From Gnetum montanum (taxonomy: Eukaryota; Streptophyta; Gnetopsida; Gnetales; Gnetaceae): a stretch of DNA of 64,000 nucleotides. Position numbers and translations under genes: made by a program. The stretch lies in NCBI GenBank assembly GCA_015680685.1, contig MNCI01023311.1, forward strand, positions 388,910 through 452,909. Reading direction: 5' to 3'. The notes beneath the pieces were generated by a model. It was not told the origin of the DNA. It ran no database searches and saw only the letters and a program-made list of their open reading frames with translations. Positions 1 to 10,259 of this stretch are shown here, piece after piece. Each line of letters starts with the position of its first letter. Position 1 is the stretch's first letter.

Positions 1-703
1 CACTTACCGTACACACACTGAACCGATGCAACTGTGGCTACCAAATGCTAATCATTACTGGGATCACCACACATAACGCACGTGCTCGAAGTGGTCCTAC
101 TGAGGCACTTAACTAGGAGGAAAGAGGTAGAGAGAATCTATCTAGCCTAAGTGCAATGAGCAACCAATTCCTTGACTAACCGTACACATCCACCATGCAC
201 GACTACCACTAGGATTACCAAGCATAGATACTGGATACGCCATTGGGTTACCAAGTAGTCACACGAGATGCTCGTAATCAAGTCGTACTCATACCGCATG
301 CGATGAGCAGCCGATTCCTTAACTAACCGTACACATCCTTAGATGCTCGTAATGAAGTCGTACTCGTACCACATTCTAGGAAAGCAATAAATAACAATTA
401 AATAAAATCCTATTCCATGCACTGCAAGGTTTATCCAATCAAGTTCGTCTTTATTGTCGTACACAACTTGTGTTTAGGTACAAAGCTGCTCGAATAAAGA
501 TCCGTTCACTCTAGGACTCCTACTATGGGCACATGGAAAATAATCTATCTTTGGAGTGATCAAACTGCCAGAGTTTCCCTACTTCTATACCAGGATGGGA
601 AATGAGGGGAGTGCCACCTCTTATTTATAGATTTGGCGACGGACCGCGATATCGCAAGGGACGACGCCATATCGCGTACGATATCGCGTCTTATCAACTC
701 ATG
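1..703 (-). mobile_element. Partial LTR (G) of an Athila-like Ty3/gypsy element
   Basis: Read on the minus strand this matches the LTRs of element D (16373-17200): the same order of landmarks (the segment about a cell of 'aaccgtacacatcc', the 'gggttaccaagtagtc' block, 'ctcgaataaagatc', TATA at 622-630 and CGATATCG palindromes at 647-687). The window begins inside it. The end near 703 is the U3 start of a minus-strand LTR. No pyrimidine tract (the complement of a polypurine tract) follows on the right, so this is more likely the 5' LTR of an element lying to the left, or a solo LTR, than a 3' LTR. It keeps more CpG than the LTRs of A to E, which suggests a younger copy. Confidence 0.75.
622..687 (-). 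promoter_or_regulatory. U3 promoter: TATA box plus palindrome array in LTR G
   Basis: TATTTATAG at 622-630 (CTATAAATA on the minus strand) is followed by CGATATCG-type 8-mers with the GATAT core starting at 648, 668 (CATATCG) and 680. The first palindrome is centred 20.5 bp from the TATA box, the same distance as in LTRs of A, D and E. Steps are 20 and 12 bp, so the usual first 14-bp step is missing here. Confidence 0.6.
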
Positions 704-2199
704 ACCAAACCATCTAAGCCATTATTCTTATGACTAATCTAAAATAGAATTCAATATAAGCTTTTCTCTAATACATGTATTATGCACTTTATCTCTTCTT
801 GTAACATTTAGCATCCATCTAAGAATTTGCATTTCATCATAATGATTTATTGCTCATGTTTCTATTGAAACTTTTTAGAAGGAAACAACAATGGAAAATT
901 GAATAAAATATTTTTTAGAATTTATAGCTATATGAAAAAAAATCAAAATTTATACATGAAACACCTCAAAAGAAAATTCATGATGCAAACAGAGAAGCCT
1001 TGTAACTAGTTTTTATCATGTAATTTTGACTGGATTCGATAGCAAAAACAAATGCCTCAATTTCCCTTCAAAAATTTACCTTATAGCCTTGTTTTGATAA
1101 AATCCCAATGCATTTTCACTTTCTAAAGTTTAATTCATGGTATAGAACATGAAAAATTCTATGAGTTATATTATAGCAACGTAATTAAGCCCCACAATGT
1201 CAAAAACACTAGCATTTCAAGTGAAATTACTCAAAAATGCTGGTAATAAAAACACTATATTTTTGGACCATAAAAATAGTAAAAAACACTTCGTAACTAC
1301 TCAAGAATCATGTTAAAGCCTAATCAACAAAGAAATAGCAAATTATGCGGGTATTTAGGCAAGAATTGACATCATTTTNGCAAGTAGGTAGGATGTGTTT
1401 TGCAACTGATCTACACATGTTTGTCTTGATCGATTTGCTCTTGAAAAAGTGTTGTAACAATTTCTCTCCACTCTCTTTATGTTAGCTAGGTGTCAAATAT
1501 GGAAAGTTTCCTTCTTCTCTCCCCCACCCAAACACCCCCCCCCCCNTATTTCAAAAATATTTTTACAAAGTATTAATACAGAGTTTGCAGTTGTTTTGGC
1601 CACATCTTTTATTTTTATCTTTCTAGCATTGGATTTATTGTACATTCATTTTCACCTATTTTCACACATTTATCTCAATAATAGACCATTAAGTCCTTAT
1701 GTGATTAACAAAACTACCTAAGGCACCTCAGATCCTTTTCAAGGCCCATGAATCTTGAGGTAAAATTGTTCCACACGGATCAATTCAATTTCCAGTATTG
1801 AATTTTTCCATCGTTACAATTTTCTAATGCTAGAAGAAGGGCCTCTGCCTAATTTCTTCACCCAAACCTGAGTGTAAACACTTTTTGCCTATTTTAGCCA
1901 TTTTACAATAGTGTATTTAGTGAATAAGAGTCAATTTTGAGTGATCCATGATACCAGCATTTTTAAGTTTTATTGTCTTATTTATGGTTTTTCTATTCTA
2001 GCATTTTTAGCCCAGCCATATGCGTCCCTTGTGCAGTCAGACCCTACAAACATGTTGTTCTCAAGTATCCAAAATAATTCAAGGTTAACATAATTTCTTA
2101 AACATACCCCTATAGTTCATATAATCTATTTGAAATCAATGACCTTAAGATCATGAAACAATATCCTATGGCTAAAACCTATCAATTAATGGCCTCGTG
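704..2199. other. No gene seen; AT-rich sequence
   Basis: No coding pattern, LTR or RNA gene was recognised. Single undetermined bases sit at 1379 and 1546; the second ends a long C run (about 1534-1545), a typical place for a base-calling problem. The open frame at 1479-1721 crosses this run and has no recognisable content. Confidence 0.5.
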
Positions 2200-3469
2200 C
2201 TAGCATGGGAAGGTTGATATCAACATACCTCTAATTATTCTACCTAATATTATTGAACTTTTAGAGAGCTTCAAAATAACCATGAAAATACCTTACCTTA
2301 TCATCAACATAATGGCAAAACTTTCCTTTTTGGTGATCCTCCACCATTAGGGAAGGGCAATAATGTAAATCAAATTTTAGGAACTAAAAATCTAACAGAT
2401 GAGTGAATATATGATGATGATCACTCTTATAGTGACCAAAGAGCTAATTTTTCAGATTATACTAATTTAAAAAGTTGGATATTAAGAGTAGATGATGATT
2501 CTTTTTAAGAAAGGATGAGGGTAGAAATCATGCTTATATCACCTTGTGAAGATCCAATCCTAAAGGTTGTTAATTTTACTAGACTAATGACAAACAACAT
2601 GGTTGAATATGAAGCACTTATACATGGGATTAAATTAGTCTAATATTATGACTTATCAAAACTCAAAATTCATAGCAATTTCCAACTTATAGTGAACCAA
2701 GTTAACGAAATATCTGATGATAAAGACTTAACTATAAAATCTTATAAAGCCTATATCCTTAAACTCATTCAAATGGAAGAAAATTATGTTGTAGATGTAT
2801 TCATCCAAATGGCCACCTCCTTAAACATCCCATTTTGACATACCACTTGGGATTTTGAAATCATTGTTAAACAAATTAAATACTATTCTATTCTAGATAA
2901 CAATCTTTCTTTCCAAGTTTTTTATGATGATCATTAAATTTCTCAAGTTCTATCTTCTCAAGATGAATTTAATAAGTAATGTCAAATTAATTAAATTAAT
3001 GAAGAAAATATATCAAAGGATATTATTTTTCTAAATGAAATCTCTCTAGAAATAGCAACTCAAGAGGCTTTAGTTGATGACTTGCATACCATAACTAAGG
3101 AATTATCCAAAAATATTAATTGGTAAACATTAGTTGAAACTAAAATAATTTAAATTTAGAAAAAAGGATAACAACATCCCATTAAAATAGATGCTTATCT
3201 ACATGCTAATGAAAAAACTTAATTAACCTATTATATGAATTCAATGGTGTTTTAGCTTGGACTTATAAAGATCTTAAGACCTTTAATCCTTTTGTGATGA
3301 CACATAATATATCTTTTAAACCTCAAATGAAGATAAATAGGAAAAGACTCAAACTTGTTAACCCTAAGATAGAACCTCTAATAGAGGCATAAATCAATAA
3401 ACTATTAGAATCTAAAATTATTTATCTTATGAGGCATTCTAATTGGATATCAACTTTGGTATTACTAAG
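2200..3469 (+). pseudogene. Degraded Tat-like Ty3/gypsy pol fragment: RNase H then RT start
   Basis: Translation at about 2476-2838 shows an RNase H pattern: a W-(x)4-D start (SWILRVDDD), the family block TNNMVEYEALIHG (family: TNNxAEYEAL), then FQLIVNQV (family: SQLVVNQV). One stop lies inside and the Asp of the 'SDSQL' motif is lost. At about 3195-3469, in another frame, comes the spacer and start of a reverse transcriptase: an 'LxEFNGVLAWTYKDLKTF' block, then 'HNISFKP' and 'LLESKIIYLMRHSNW'. The copy is broken by stops and frameshifts and ends abruptly where the LTR of element A begins, so A inserted into it. RNase H upstream of RT is the reverse of the usual gypsy order; as I recall, some Tat-lineage elements carry an extra RNase H in that place. 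Confidence 0.65.
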
Positions 3470-4307
3470 TGGTGAGTATACCTTATGCCCAACCATACGA
3501 ATCACTAGCATTCACTCAACAATCCAGTCAAGTTTCATAGACTTTAGCTCTCTAAGTACACTAGTTTCTAGGAGGTGAATCTAACCATTGCAATAATTGT
3601 TTTCTCAATTCCACTCATGAAGTGCAAGTGTATGGTTAAGTGTAATTGAGGCATTTAATTTTTATCATTTTTTCTTTTATGGTTTAATAACTTAAGTGTT
3701 GGAAACAAAGTAAATTTAATGTGTAATTAATCTAATTAATCTAGTAAATATTAACACTTAACTAATCCTAACATAGGCATCTGTTCCCACTTTCCATATC
3801 CATCCTAAACACGTTATAGTGCCATTGGGTTACCAAGCATTAAGTGCTACTAGGGTTACCAAGTGTTAAGTGTATGCTTGAAGTGATCATGCTTATGTTT
3901 GCTATTTAGATGATATTAATTACTTAGTTAAAATCCATTAAAGTAGATTTTGTGAATATTAAATGCATAAAGAAAGCATTAATCTATTCCAAGTGCTACA
4001 AGGGTTGATCAGAAAAGCTCGTCTTTATTTCCATTCACACTATTGTACTCAGGTACATTCGTGCTTAAATAAAGATTTGCACACTTCTTTGATGCCTACT
4101 ACTAGCACTCAGAAAATATTCTAACTCTCAAAAGGAAAAACTATAAGAGCTTTGCTACAACTAAGAAAATGGAATGGATGAATCATGCACCCCAAGTGTT
4201 GTATTTATAGACCGACACACATCCTGCGATATCAAATATTAGATAATGCATCATGAGATTTGATATCAAGGATCTGATATCTAGGCCTAATGAAAAATAA
4301 TTCATCG
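3470..4307 (-). mobile_element. 3' LTR of element A
   Basis: This 838-bp LTR runs from TGGTGAG (a decayed TGATGAGCGGTGAG, compare 60195) to TTCATCG (a decayed TTCATCA). It lines up with the B LTRs over the start block, the 'ctaaggcatt' block, the 'gttaccaagcattaag' block and the 'aataaagatttg' block. The left neighbour is unrelated gypsy sequence and the right neighbour is a polypurine tract, so this is the 3' LTR of a minus-strand element. Confidence 0.8.
4202..4284 (-). promoter_or_regulatory. U3 promoter of LTR A: TATA and 14-20-14 GATATC array
   Basis: TATTTATAG at 4202-4210 is the TATA box on the minus strand. GATAT-type cores start at 4228, 4242 (GATAAT), 4262 and 4276, giving steps of 14, 20 and 14 bp. 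The first palindrome is centred 20.5 bp from the TATA box. The same step order is found in LTRs B, C and E. Confidence 0.65.
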
Positions 4308-4320
4308 TACCTCCACAATT
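4308..4320 (-). other. Polypurine tract of element A
   Basis: On the minus strand the bases next to the LTR read TTGTGGAGGTA, matching the GGGGxTA ends found at the same place in B, C, D and E. This is the expected plus-strand primer site. Confidence 0.6.
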
Positions 4321-4677
4321 GAATGAAAACTCATACTTGAGTGAACAAAAGGAGGAACAAGTTCTTTACAAAATATTAGGAAGGTATGGGATTATTGACT
4401 AACTAATTGACACACCAATTAACTTAGACCAAATAAATAGACACTAAGTTCCCAAGTGTACAGATTTACAATCTTTTACAAAATATGGTGTTCATGACAA
4501 CAAAATTGAACACCCTCACAAAAACTGACATTTAAACCCCTCTGGTAGCTTGAAAATGAGGGAGAAGATTCAACGATCATGAAGAGGTCCTGTTGCATGG
4601 GCTTCTACTACTTACTCCTAGGGTTGTTCAAGCTATTAACTCCTTCCTACTCTAGGTCACTTATTCATCGATTGGGG

Positions 4678-4969
4678 CAATTCCATTTATAATCCATGCT
4701 TCCCTTTTGGTGCCTTCTACAATCACAACAAAATCAAGGGTTAGTATGTGATGTGTAACTTATAACATATAGGTGCCTTGTCTCTCTTGGGTAGTTACAC
4801 TTGGCTAATTTATGATTATGGGACAATTCCATTTATAATCCATGCTTCCCTTTTGGTGCCTTCTACAATCACAACAAAATCAAGGGTTAGTATGTGATGT
4901 GTAACTTATAACATATAGGTGCCTTGTCTCTCTTGGGTAGTTACACTTGGCTAATTTGTGATTATGGTA
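4678..4969. repeat. 146-bp tandem duplication in element A
   Basis: Two adjacent copies (4678-4823 and 4824-4969) are almost identical, differing by only a base or two near their ends, in an element whose other parts are heavily mutated. Each copy contains the splice-acceptor-like start of the downstream ORF (TACTAAC on the minus strand at 4740-4746 and 4886-4892) with its ATG changed to AAG. A recent duplication or an assembly overlap are both possible. Confidence 0.9.
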
Positions 4970-6639
4970 GATTGATTATTTTAGTATTATTTGATTTCTA
5001 TGACTACCAGAGTTTATTGGAAGGGTTTAACCTCATAAATTGATGATTGTAATGTTATTTCATTAGTTAAACCTTAGTGGAAGTTAGAAAAAAAATTTAA
5101 AAAATTTTTTTGTTGAAAAATTTGTGTGGCCCCCACAACATAGAGTTGATCACTAGTAGTGGTAATACTAAAAAATAAGGTATATTGAATAAGTAGGGGA
5201 AAATTATGGCTTTGGAACATTAAAGATAAGGAAAAGATAGAGAGTTTTAACACAACTTAAAGTTCCTAAAGAGCTAGAAAAGTTGTGAACACAATGAAAT
5301 GCTTGAAGAGAGTTAGATAATTCACAACAAAAAGAGTTTTTCATTAGAGAACATTATGAAGGAGCACATAATTGGATGTCACCAATGGAATGCACAAAGG
5401 ATTTGATCATGAAAATTCCTAAGGATAAAGAACTTAACTAGCCCAACCAAGAGGTATGCAAGTGGAGCCTTACCAAAGTAGACTCATGCCCTTAATGCCC
5501 TTGCATGCCTTTAAACCAAGGATTTTGTGGACCCCATGGTTGATTAATGGTTGTGAAAAGTTAAGGACTAAATCTTGTAAGAACCTACTTAAGAATTTTG
5601 ACATATCAAACTAAGACATTGAACGAAACCATGAAAACCCAGTAGTGAGCTGAGTTATGGAAAGCAATAGCAAATGAAAGAGAAGATGGAATTGAGTCCT
5701 AAATCATGGTCACATGAAGTTCCTTATGGATCTTATGGTTAAGATGACCCGATAAAGCCCATGCTTAGTCTAAATAAAAACCAACCACTTCCAATGATTT
5801 TGCATCGATACTCTCATACTAGTCCACCTCCTCGAGATGCAAGAATGCTCTCACAGATCAATCACCATTCTTTAAAGAGAAGAAAAAATAAGTAGGAAGT
5901 GAGAAAGGGCCTTAGTTAGATAGGACCCTTAGGCATAAGTAACATGTCTTTATAGTCCCATAACTAGTGCTTGTAGCCGTTATTGAGTCTAAGGGGTATG
6001 CTTTGAATTTCCATTATTTTTTTTTTGAGTTTTATATTTTTATGATTTTTGGATGGAAACCATACCATGTAAAGACTTTTAGCTTACGGTCATTGGTCAA
6101 TAGTGGAAGGATGAGAAATCCATGAAAACATTTAGGTACTCAAGAGGGTAGGAAAGTATAGAGAGTATCAAATCCCCTTGAAGTCACACCCTTCTCAATC
6201 CATTTAATCCTTCCCAAGTTTGGAAACTACCAAGAGCACAAGTTTGTTAAAATTTTTATTAAGTAAGGGACCTCATACTTCCAAAACAAGGAACATCATA
6301 GAGTTTGTGAATGGGTGGATGATGTGGACTCATTGCCTATTTCATGAAAAAAAAAACCATGTCTTAGTTATCAATACCAAAATTCAAAGATAGAATCTAA
6401 ACATTAGTAATCAAATAACATTAGAGTACAAGCCACCATTAAGCGGTTATAGTGCACTGTGTCCTATTGGTAAAAAATGAAAAAAAAAAGATAAAATAAA
6501 CACAAGAAAAACAAAAGAGAAATTCAAACCAAATAAAGTAAATTATAGAAGAAATTGAAAAATATCAGAGAAAAATGTACTAATGATGTTGTAAAATAAA
6601 AAGATGTAAAATAAATAAGTGTAAAAACTAAGGAGCCAC
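4970..6639 (-). other. Noncoding internal region of element A
   Basis: No long frame. It lines up block by block with 45600-47600 (C) and 51900-53950 (B), for example the 'acttaactagcccaaccaagagg' block near 5430 and the 'ggccatctcccccacaactaagttg' block near 6660. It lies between integrase and the downstream ORF. The TATA plus palindrome segment seen in B, C and E at the equivalent place is absent here, apparently deleted near 5110-5250. Confidence 0.7.
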
Positions 6640-7800
6640 TTTATATGATCAAAATGGATGGCCATCTCCCCCACAACTAAGTTGAAAGAAGGATATCTAA
6701 AATACTAAGCATTCTTGTTCATCTAAGGAGGTGTTATAATTACTAGCTCTCTTAGGCTCATGGAAAGATTTGATTTGTTTTATGTTGACCAGAAATTTCT
6801 TATTTAAGATTTCATGTTTGTATGTCAACATGGCTTGAGAAGGAAAGGTTTCATAGATGATGGAAGGTCCTTTCCATAATATCTAGAACTTAGTTCTTTG
6901 TGGCACATGTGTGGGGTTCTAGTAAAGGACCTTGTCTCCTAGTTGAAATTTTACTTTTCTTATTTTGAGATCATAGCGTTACTTGTTAAATGCCTTGTAA
7001 AACTTGTTAGATGTTAAGGCTACCAATTGATTATTGTCTAGAAAGTTGAGGTTCATTAGTCTTTCTTTTCGTGCTAGACTTAGGTCAAGATCAAGATCAC
7101 AAGTTGTTGAAAGTGTGTAGAGCTTTGATTGAATAGGAAGGGTTGGTAGTTCTCATACACCATCTCATAAGGAGAATAGCCTATAGGAAGTTTCCAAGTA
7201 GAGTGGTAGGCCCAAAGGACATCATTGAGTTTCATGCTCCAGTATTTCCTATATTTGCTAACTATTCTTGTTAAAATTTTAGTGATTTCCCCATTTCTTA
7301 CCTCTACTTGACTGTTAGCTTGGGGATGGTAAAGTGTTGTTAATATATGTTCTACCCCCAAGTGTTGCATGAGCTTCCAAAGGTGGTGCTTGTAAAGTGA
7401 GTACCATTGACAAAAATAAGTGCACATGGCATACTAAACCTATTTATGTATAGTTGATGATGGCTACTACTTTTTCCCATTTCATATAATAGTTAATAGC
7501 AAATATGATGTATGACTTTCCATTTGACATGCATGTGATGGGGCCCATGAAGTCAATGCCCTAGATGTCGAAGGGTTCTAGTGGTTGGATTCACTGCTAA
7601 ATTTTTTCCATATGAGTGGTCATTCCACCATCATGTTGATAATGTTCACAAGAGTAGATGAATTAATGATCATCCCTAAAGAGTGTTGGCCAATAATACC
7701 CTGCCATCAAGATCTTCATGGCCATGTGTCTCCAAGCATAGTGGCCTCCACAAGGACCCTCATGAGCATCTTGGAGAATGCATAGTTGATCAACATTAGA
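6640..7800 (-). pseudogene. Element A integrase, degraded
   Basis: The minus-strand translation at 7080-7427 keeps an integrase core pattern: 'KLMQHLGVEHILTTLYHPQ', 'ANSQVEVRNGEITKIL' (family: NGQAEVxNREIKxIL), then 'LNDVLWAYHSTWKLPIGYSP' (family: LxDALWAYRTAYKTPIGxSP). The last catalytic Glu of the DDE triad corresponds to the E of 'QVEVRNGEI'. Upstream, 7430-7560 gives a weak 'FMGPITCMSNGKSYII' segment, the start of the core, in a shifted frame. Downstream (6640-7080) a C-terminal part with 'LYWNP' and 'FQLGDKVL' follows. Stops and frameshifts rule out function. The order after RNase H is that of Ty3/gypsy pol. Confidence 0.75.
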
Positions 7801-7999
7801 AACACACTAATGAACTAAGCCATCAACACACACGTTGTAATGGTGTTTGTTAATCTCCATGAAGTGTTTGGCTTGATGAAGAAACTATTGTTTCTTCCTA
7901 CTATCCAACTCTTGTGGCATCTCCTAAGTGAGAAGATAGGTGAGAATGCCATCGTACCAGTTAGGCTCATTTAGAATTTATTCAATTATAGCCCCGAAA

Positions 8000-9280
8000 A
8001 AGAGAAGTTCATTAGGAAATTGATCAGAAAGTTGGCTCTCCTCCTCTTTGTTATCCCATCTCAATTGAGACAAGTGGTCAGCAACAACATTCTTGGTTCC
8101 ATTTTGATCTACCATCATAAGATCATAAGCAACCATATGATACAGAGGCTCACCTTGAATTTTTTCATTAGGAACTAGATTAGACTATGACATGTGTGTA
8201 CGAACACCTTGTACTCAAGCACATAGTACCTGAATTTCTCCAAGGCAAATACCACTACCATCAATTCTTTCTCTATTGTGGTGTGATTCAACTATGCACC
8301 CACAATGCTTCAGCTTACATAGTGGATGTAGTATGGACATTTCTGATCATCCAACTACATGAGCATGGCTCCCAAGGAATAATTTGATGCATCTTTCATG
8401 ATGTGAAATGGTCTAGACGAATCAAGAACTCATAGAATTAGAGTTTATACAAGCTCCTACTTAAGTTGCTGAAATGCATTCTCACATTCCTTAGTACAGG
8501 AAAACAGAGCATCCTTCTTTGTAAGCTATACCAATAGTTTAACTAACTTAGACAAATTCTCTACGAAGCACCAGTAGTAGTCGCATAACCAAAGAATGAC
8601 TAGAAATCTTTGATAGTTTTCGATTAGCAGGTAATTCCTTGGATGACCCTTATTTTCTCAGGGTCCACCTCAATCCCATTTTTAGATATTCTGTGTCCTA
8701 AAATAATGCCTTCCTGGACCATCAGGTGGCTTTTCTTCTAGTTGATCCAAAGGTTTGTCTCCACACACCTTTTTAGCACTTGCTTAAGATGATCCAAGGC
8801 TTGCACAAATGTAGCACCATATGTGGAGAAGTCATCCATGAAGACTTCCATCCCACTACTAATCATTTGTTGAAAGATGCTCAAGACAAAGCATTGAAAG
8901 GTTGCAGACGCATTGCATAAACCAAATGACATCTTTCTGTATGCAAAATTCCCCCAAGGACTTGTGAACATGGTTTTTCCCTGATCCTTGGGTGCAATCT
9001 AAATTTGATTATAGCCACTATAACCATCCAAAAGCTATAAAAGTAATGCCCATAAATGGTGTCCAACACATAGTTCAAAAATGGCAATGAAAAATGATTT
9101 TTGTAAGTTACCATGTTCAACAACCACCTTTCTTTAACACTATCACAAATGGGTTGACCCACTTGCTATCCACAATGGGATAGATGAATCCCACCTTGAG
9201 GAGTTGTTCAATCTTCTCCTTGATGATATGCTTGAATTTGGGGTTCAACCATCACTCCAGCTACCTCTTTGGCTTCATGG
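8000..9280 (-). pseudogene. Element A reverse transcriptase and RNase H, degraded
   Basis: At 8738-8971 the minus strand reads 'MFTSPWGNFAYRKMSFGLCN', then 'ASATFQ', then 'GMEVFMDDFSTYG', the RT catalytic box with the FMDD form typical of the Athila group, then 'VLKRCVETNLWIN'. Further upstream (8990-9280) are 'LLKVGFIYPI', 'SKWVNPFVIVLKK' and 'YGHYFYSF', which are RT motifs in changing frames. RNase H follows leftwards to about 8000 ('CENAFQQLK' near 8470). The FMDD box itself is intact, but several stops and frame changes interrupt the domain. Confidence 0.8.
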
Positions 9281-9302
9281 AAAGATCTGTATAGATGTGG
9301 TG

Positions 9303-10185
9303 CTAGCATATCCTTGGATCAATCCCAGTGAGTTTAGGATATGACCAAGCAAAGGCTATTGGCCATTTGTTAACAATCTTCAATAGCTTCTTTTCTTGTT
9401 TAGGAGAAAGGTTGGCATTGATTATTACCAACTTTCCATTGTTCAGAAAAGCATATTCCATGTTAGTAGGTAGATTTTTCAACTCTAGGGGCTCCTGTTT
9501 GAAGCTTTTAGGGAGTTCCAACTCTCCCCAATAAGTGTCATATGATTCATTGGAGAGTTGGCAATGGATTTGCTCCATCTTATCAATGCCTTTAACATAG
9601 GCACTTGTTAGGCTCTTAGTTGATTTCATAAAAATTGTTAAGCTTCTATTAGGATCAACTATTGGCCACTAGGTGCCCTCCTGTTTTGTGGTTGCTGCGT
9701 ATAGGAACCTTTGAATTTTTGTCTCATTTGCACACCGTCTGCATGTTGTGATAAATTTACTTTTTATGGACCATAGTTTCTACACACAGTTGCACCCTAT
9801 ATCACTATACATGATGCATAGAACTTTCTTTTTCTCTATCTTCTTAAATGCATTTTCCTTAGAAATCTCCAAAGAGAGGTCTATGATTCCTAGTTTTACA
9901 TCAATGGTGCTCAACCAAGCCCTTCCCATGATGATTGAAAAGTTCCCCTTGCAATTATCGACATGGATTACCAAGAAGTTGGTAGGATAGGACCACCCAC
10001 AAATAGCAGTCACAATGTTCTTTACTAGCCCAAAGGAATAATGATGGACTTATCTATCAACTTAAGATGAATATTTCTCTTCTTGAGTGGAGGTAGGTTA
10101 TAGGCTTTATACACCTCATGAGAAATTAGATTTACACTAGAACCTAAATCTAGAAGAGCCTTACGAGGCTCATTCTCAATGATTT
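9303..10185 (-). pseudogene. Element A protease and protease-RT linker
   Basis: At 10100-10185 the minus strand gives 'KALLDLGSSVNLISHEVY', a retropepsin active-site box (D-L-G-S-S) of the Athila type. It is followed by 'LPPLKKRNIHLKLIDKS' and, at 9780-10013, 'NFLVIHVDN' and 'FSIIMGRAWLSTID' (family: PIILGRPFLAT). The linker at 9303-9629 keeps 'LELKNLPTNMEYAFL' and 'LSPKQEKKLLKIVNKW', known from the stretch just ahead of RT in Athila elements. This is one of the better-kept parts, with few stops. Confidence 0.75.
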
Positions 10186-10259
10186 GTAGGTAAATAAGGG
10201 GACTCCTAGGATCAGATCTTTTCCTAGGTAGGTGGCCGACCTTAATCTAATCAGTTACT

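Noticed and set aside
7585-7785. Plus-strand 66-codon frame, also seen at 54905-55237 in another copy
   Set aside because: Conserved between copies only because it is antisense to integrase of A and B.
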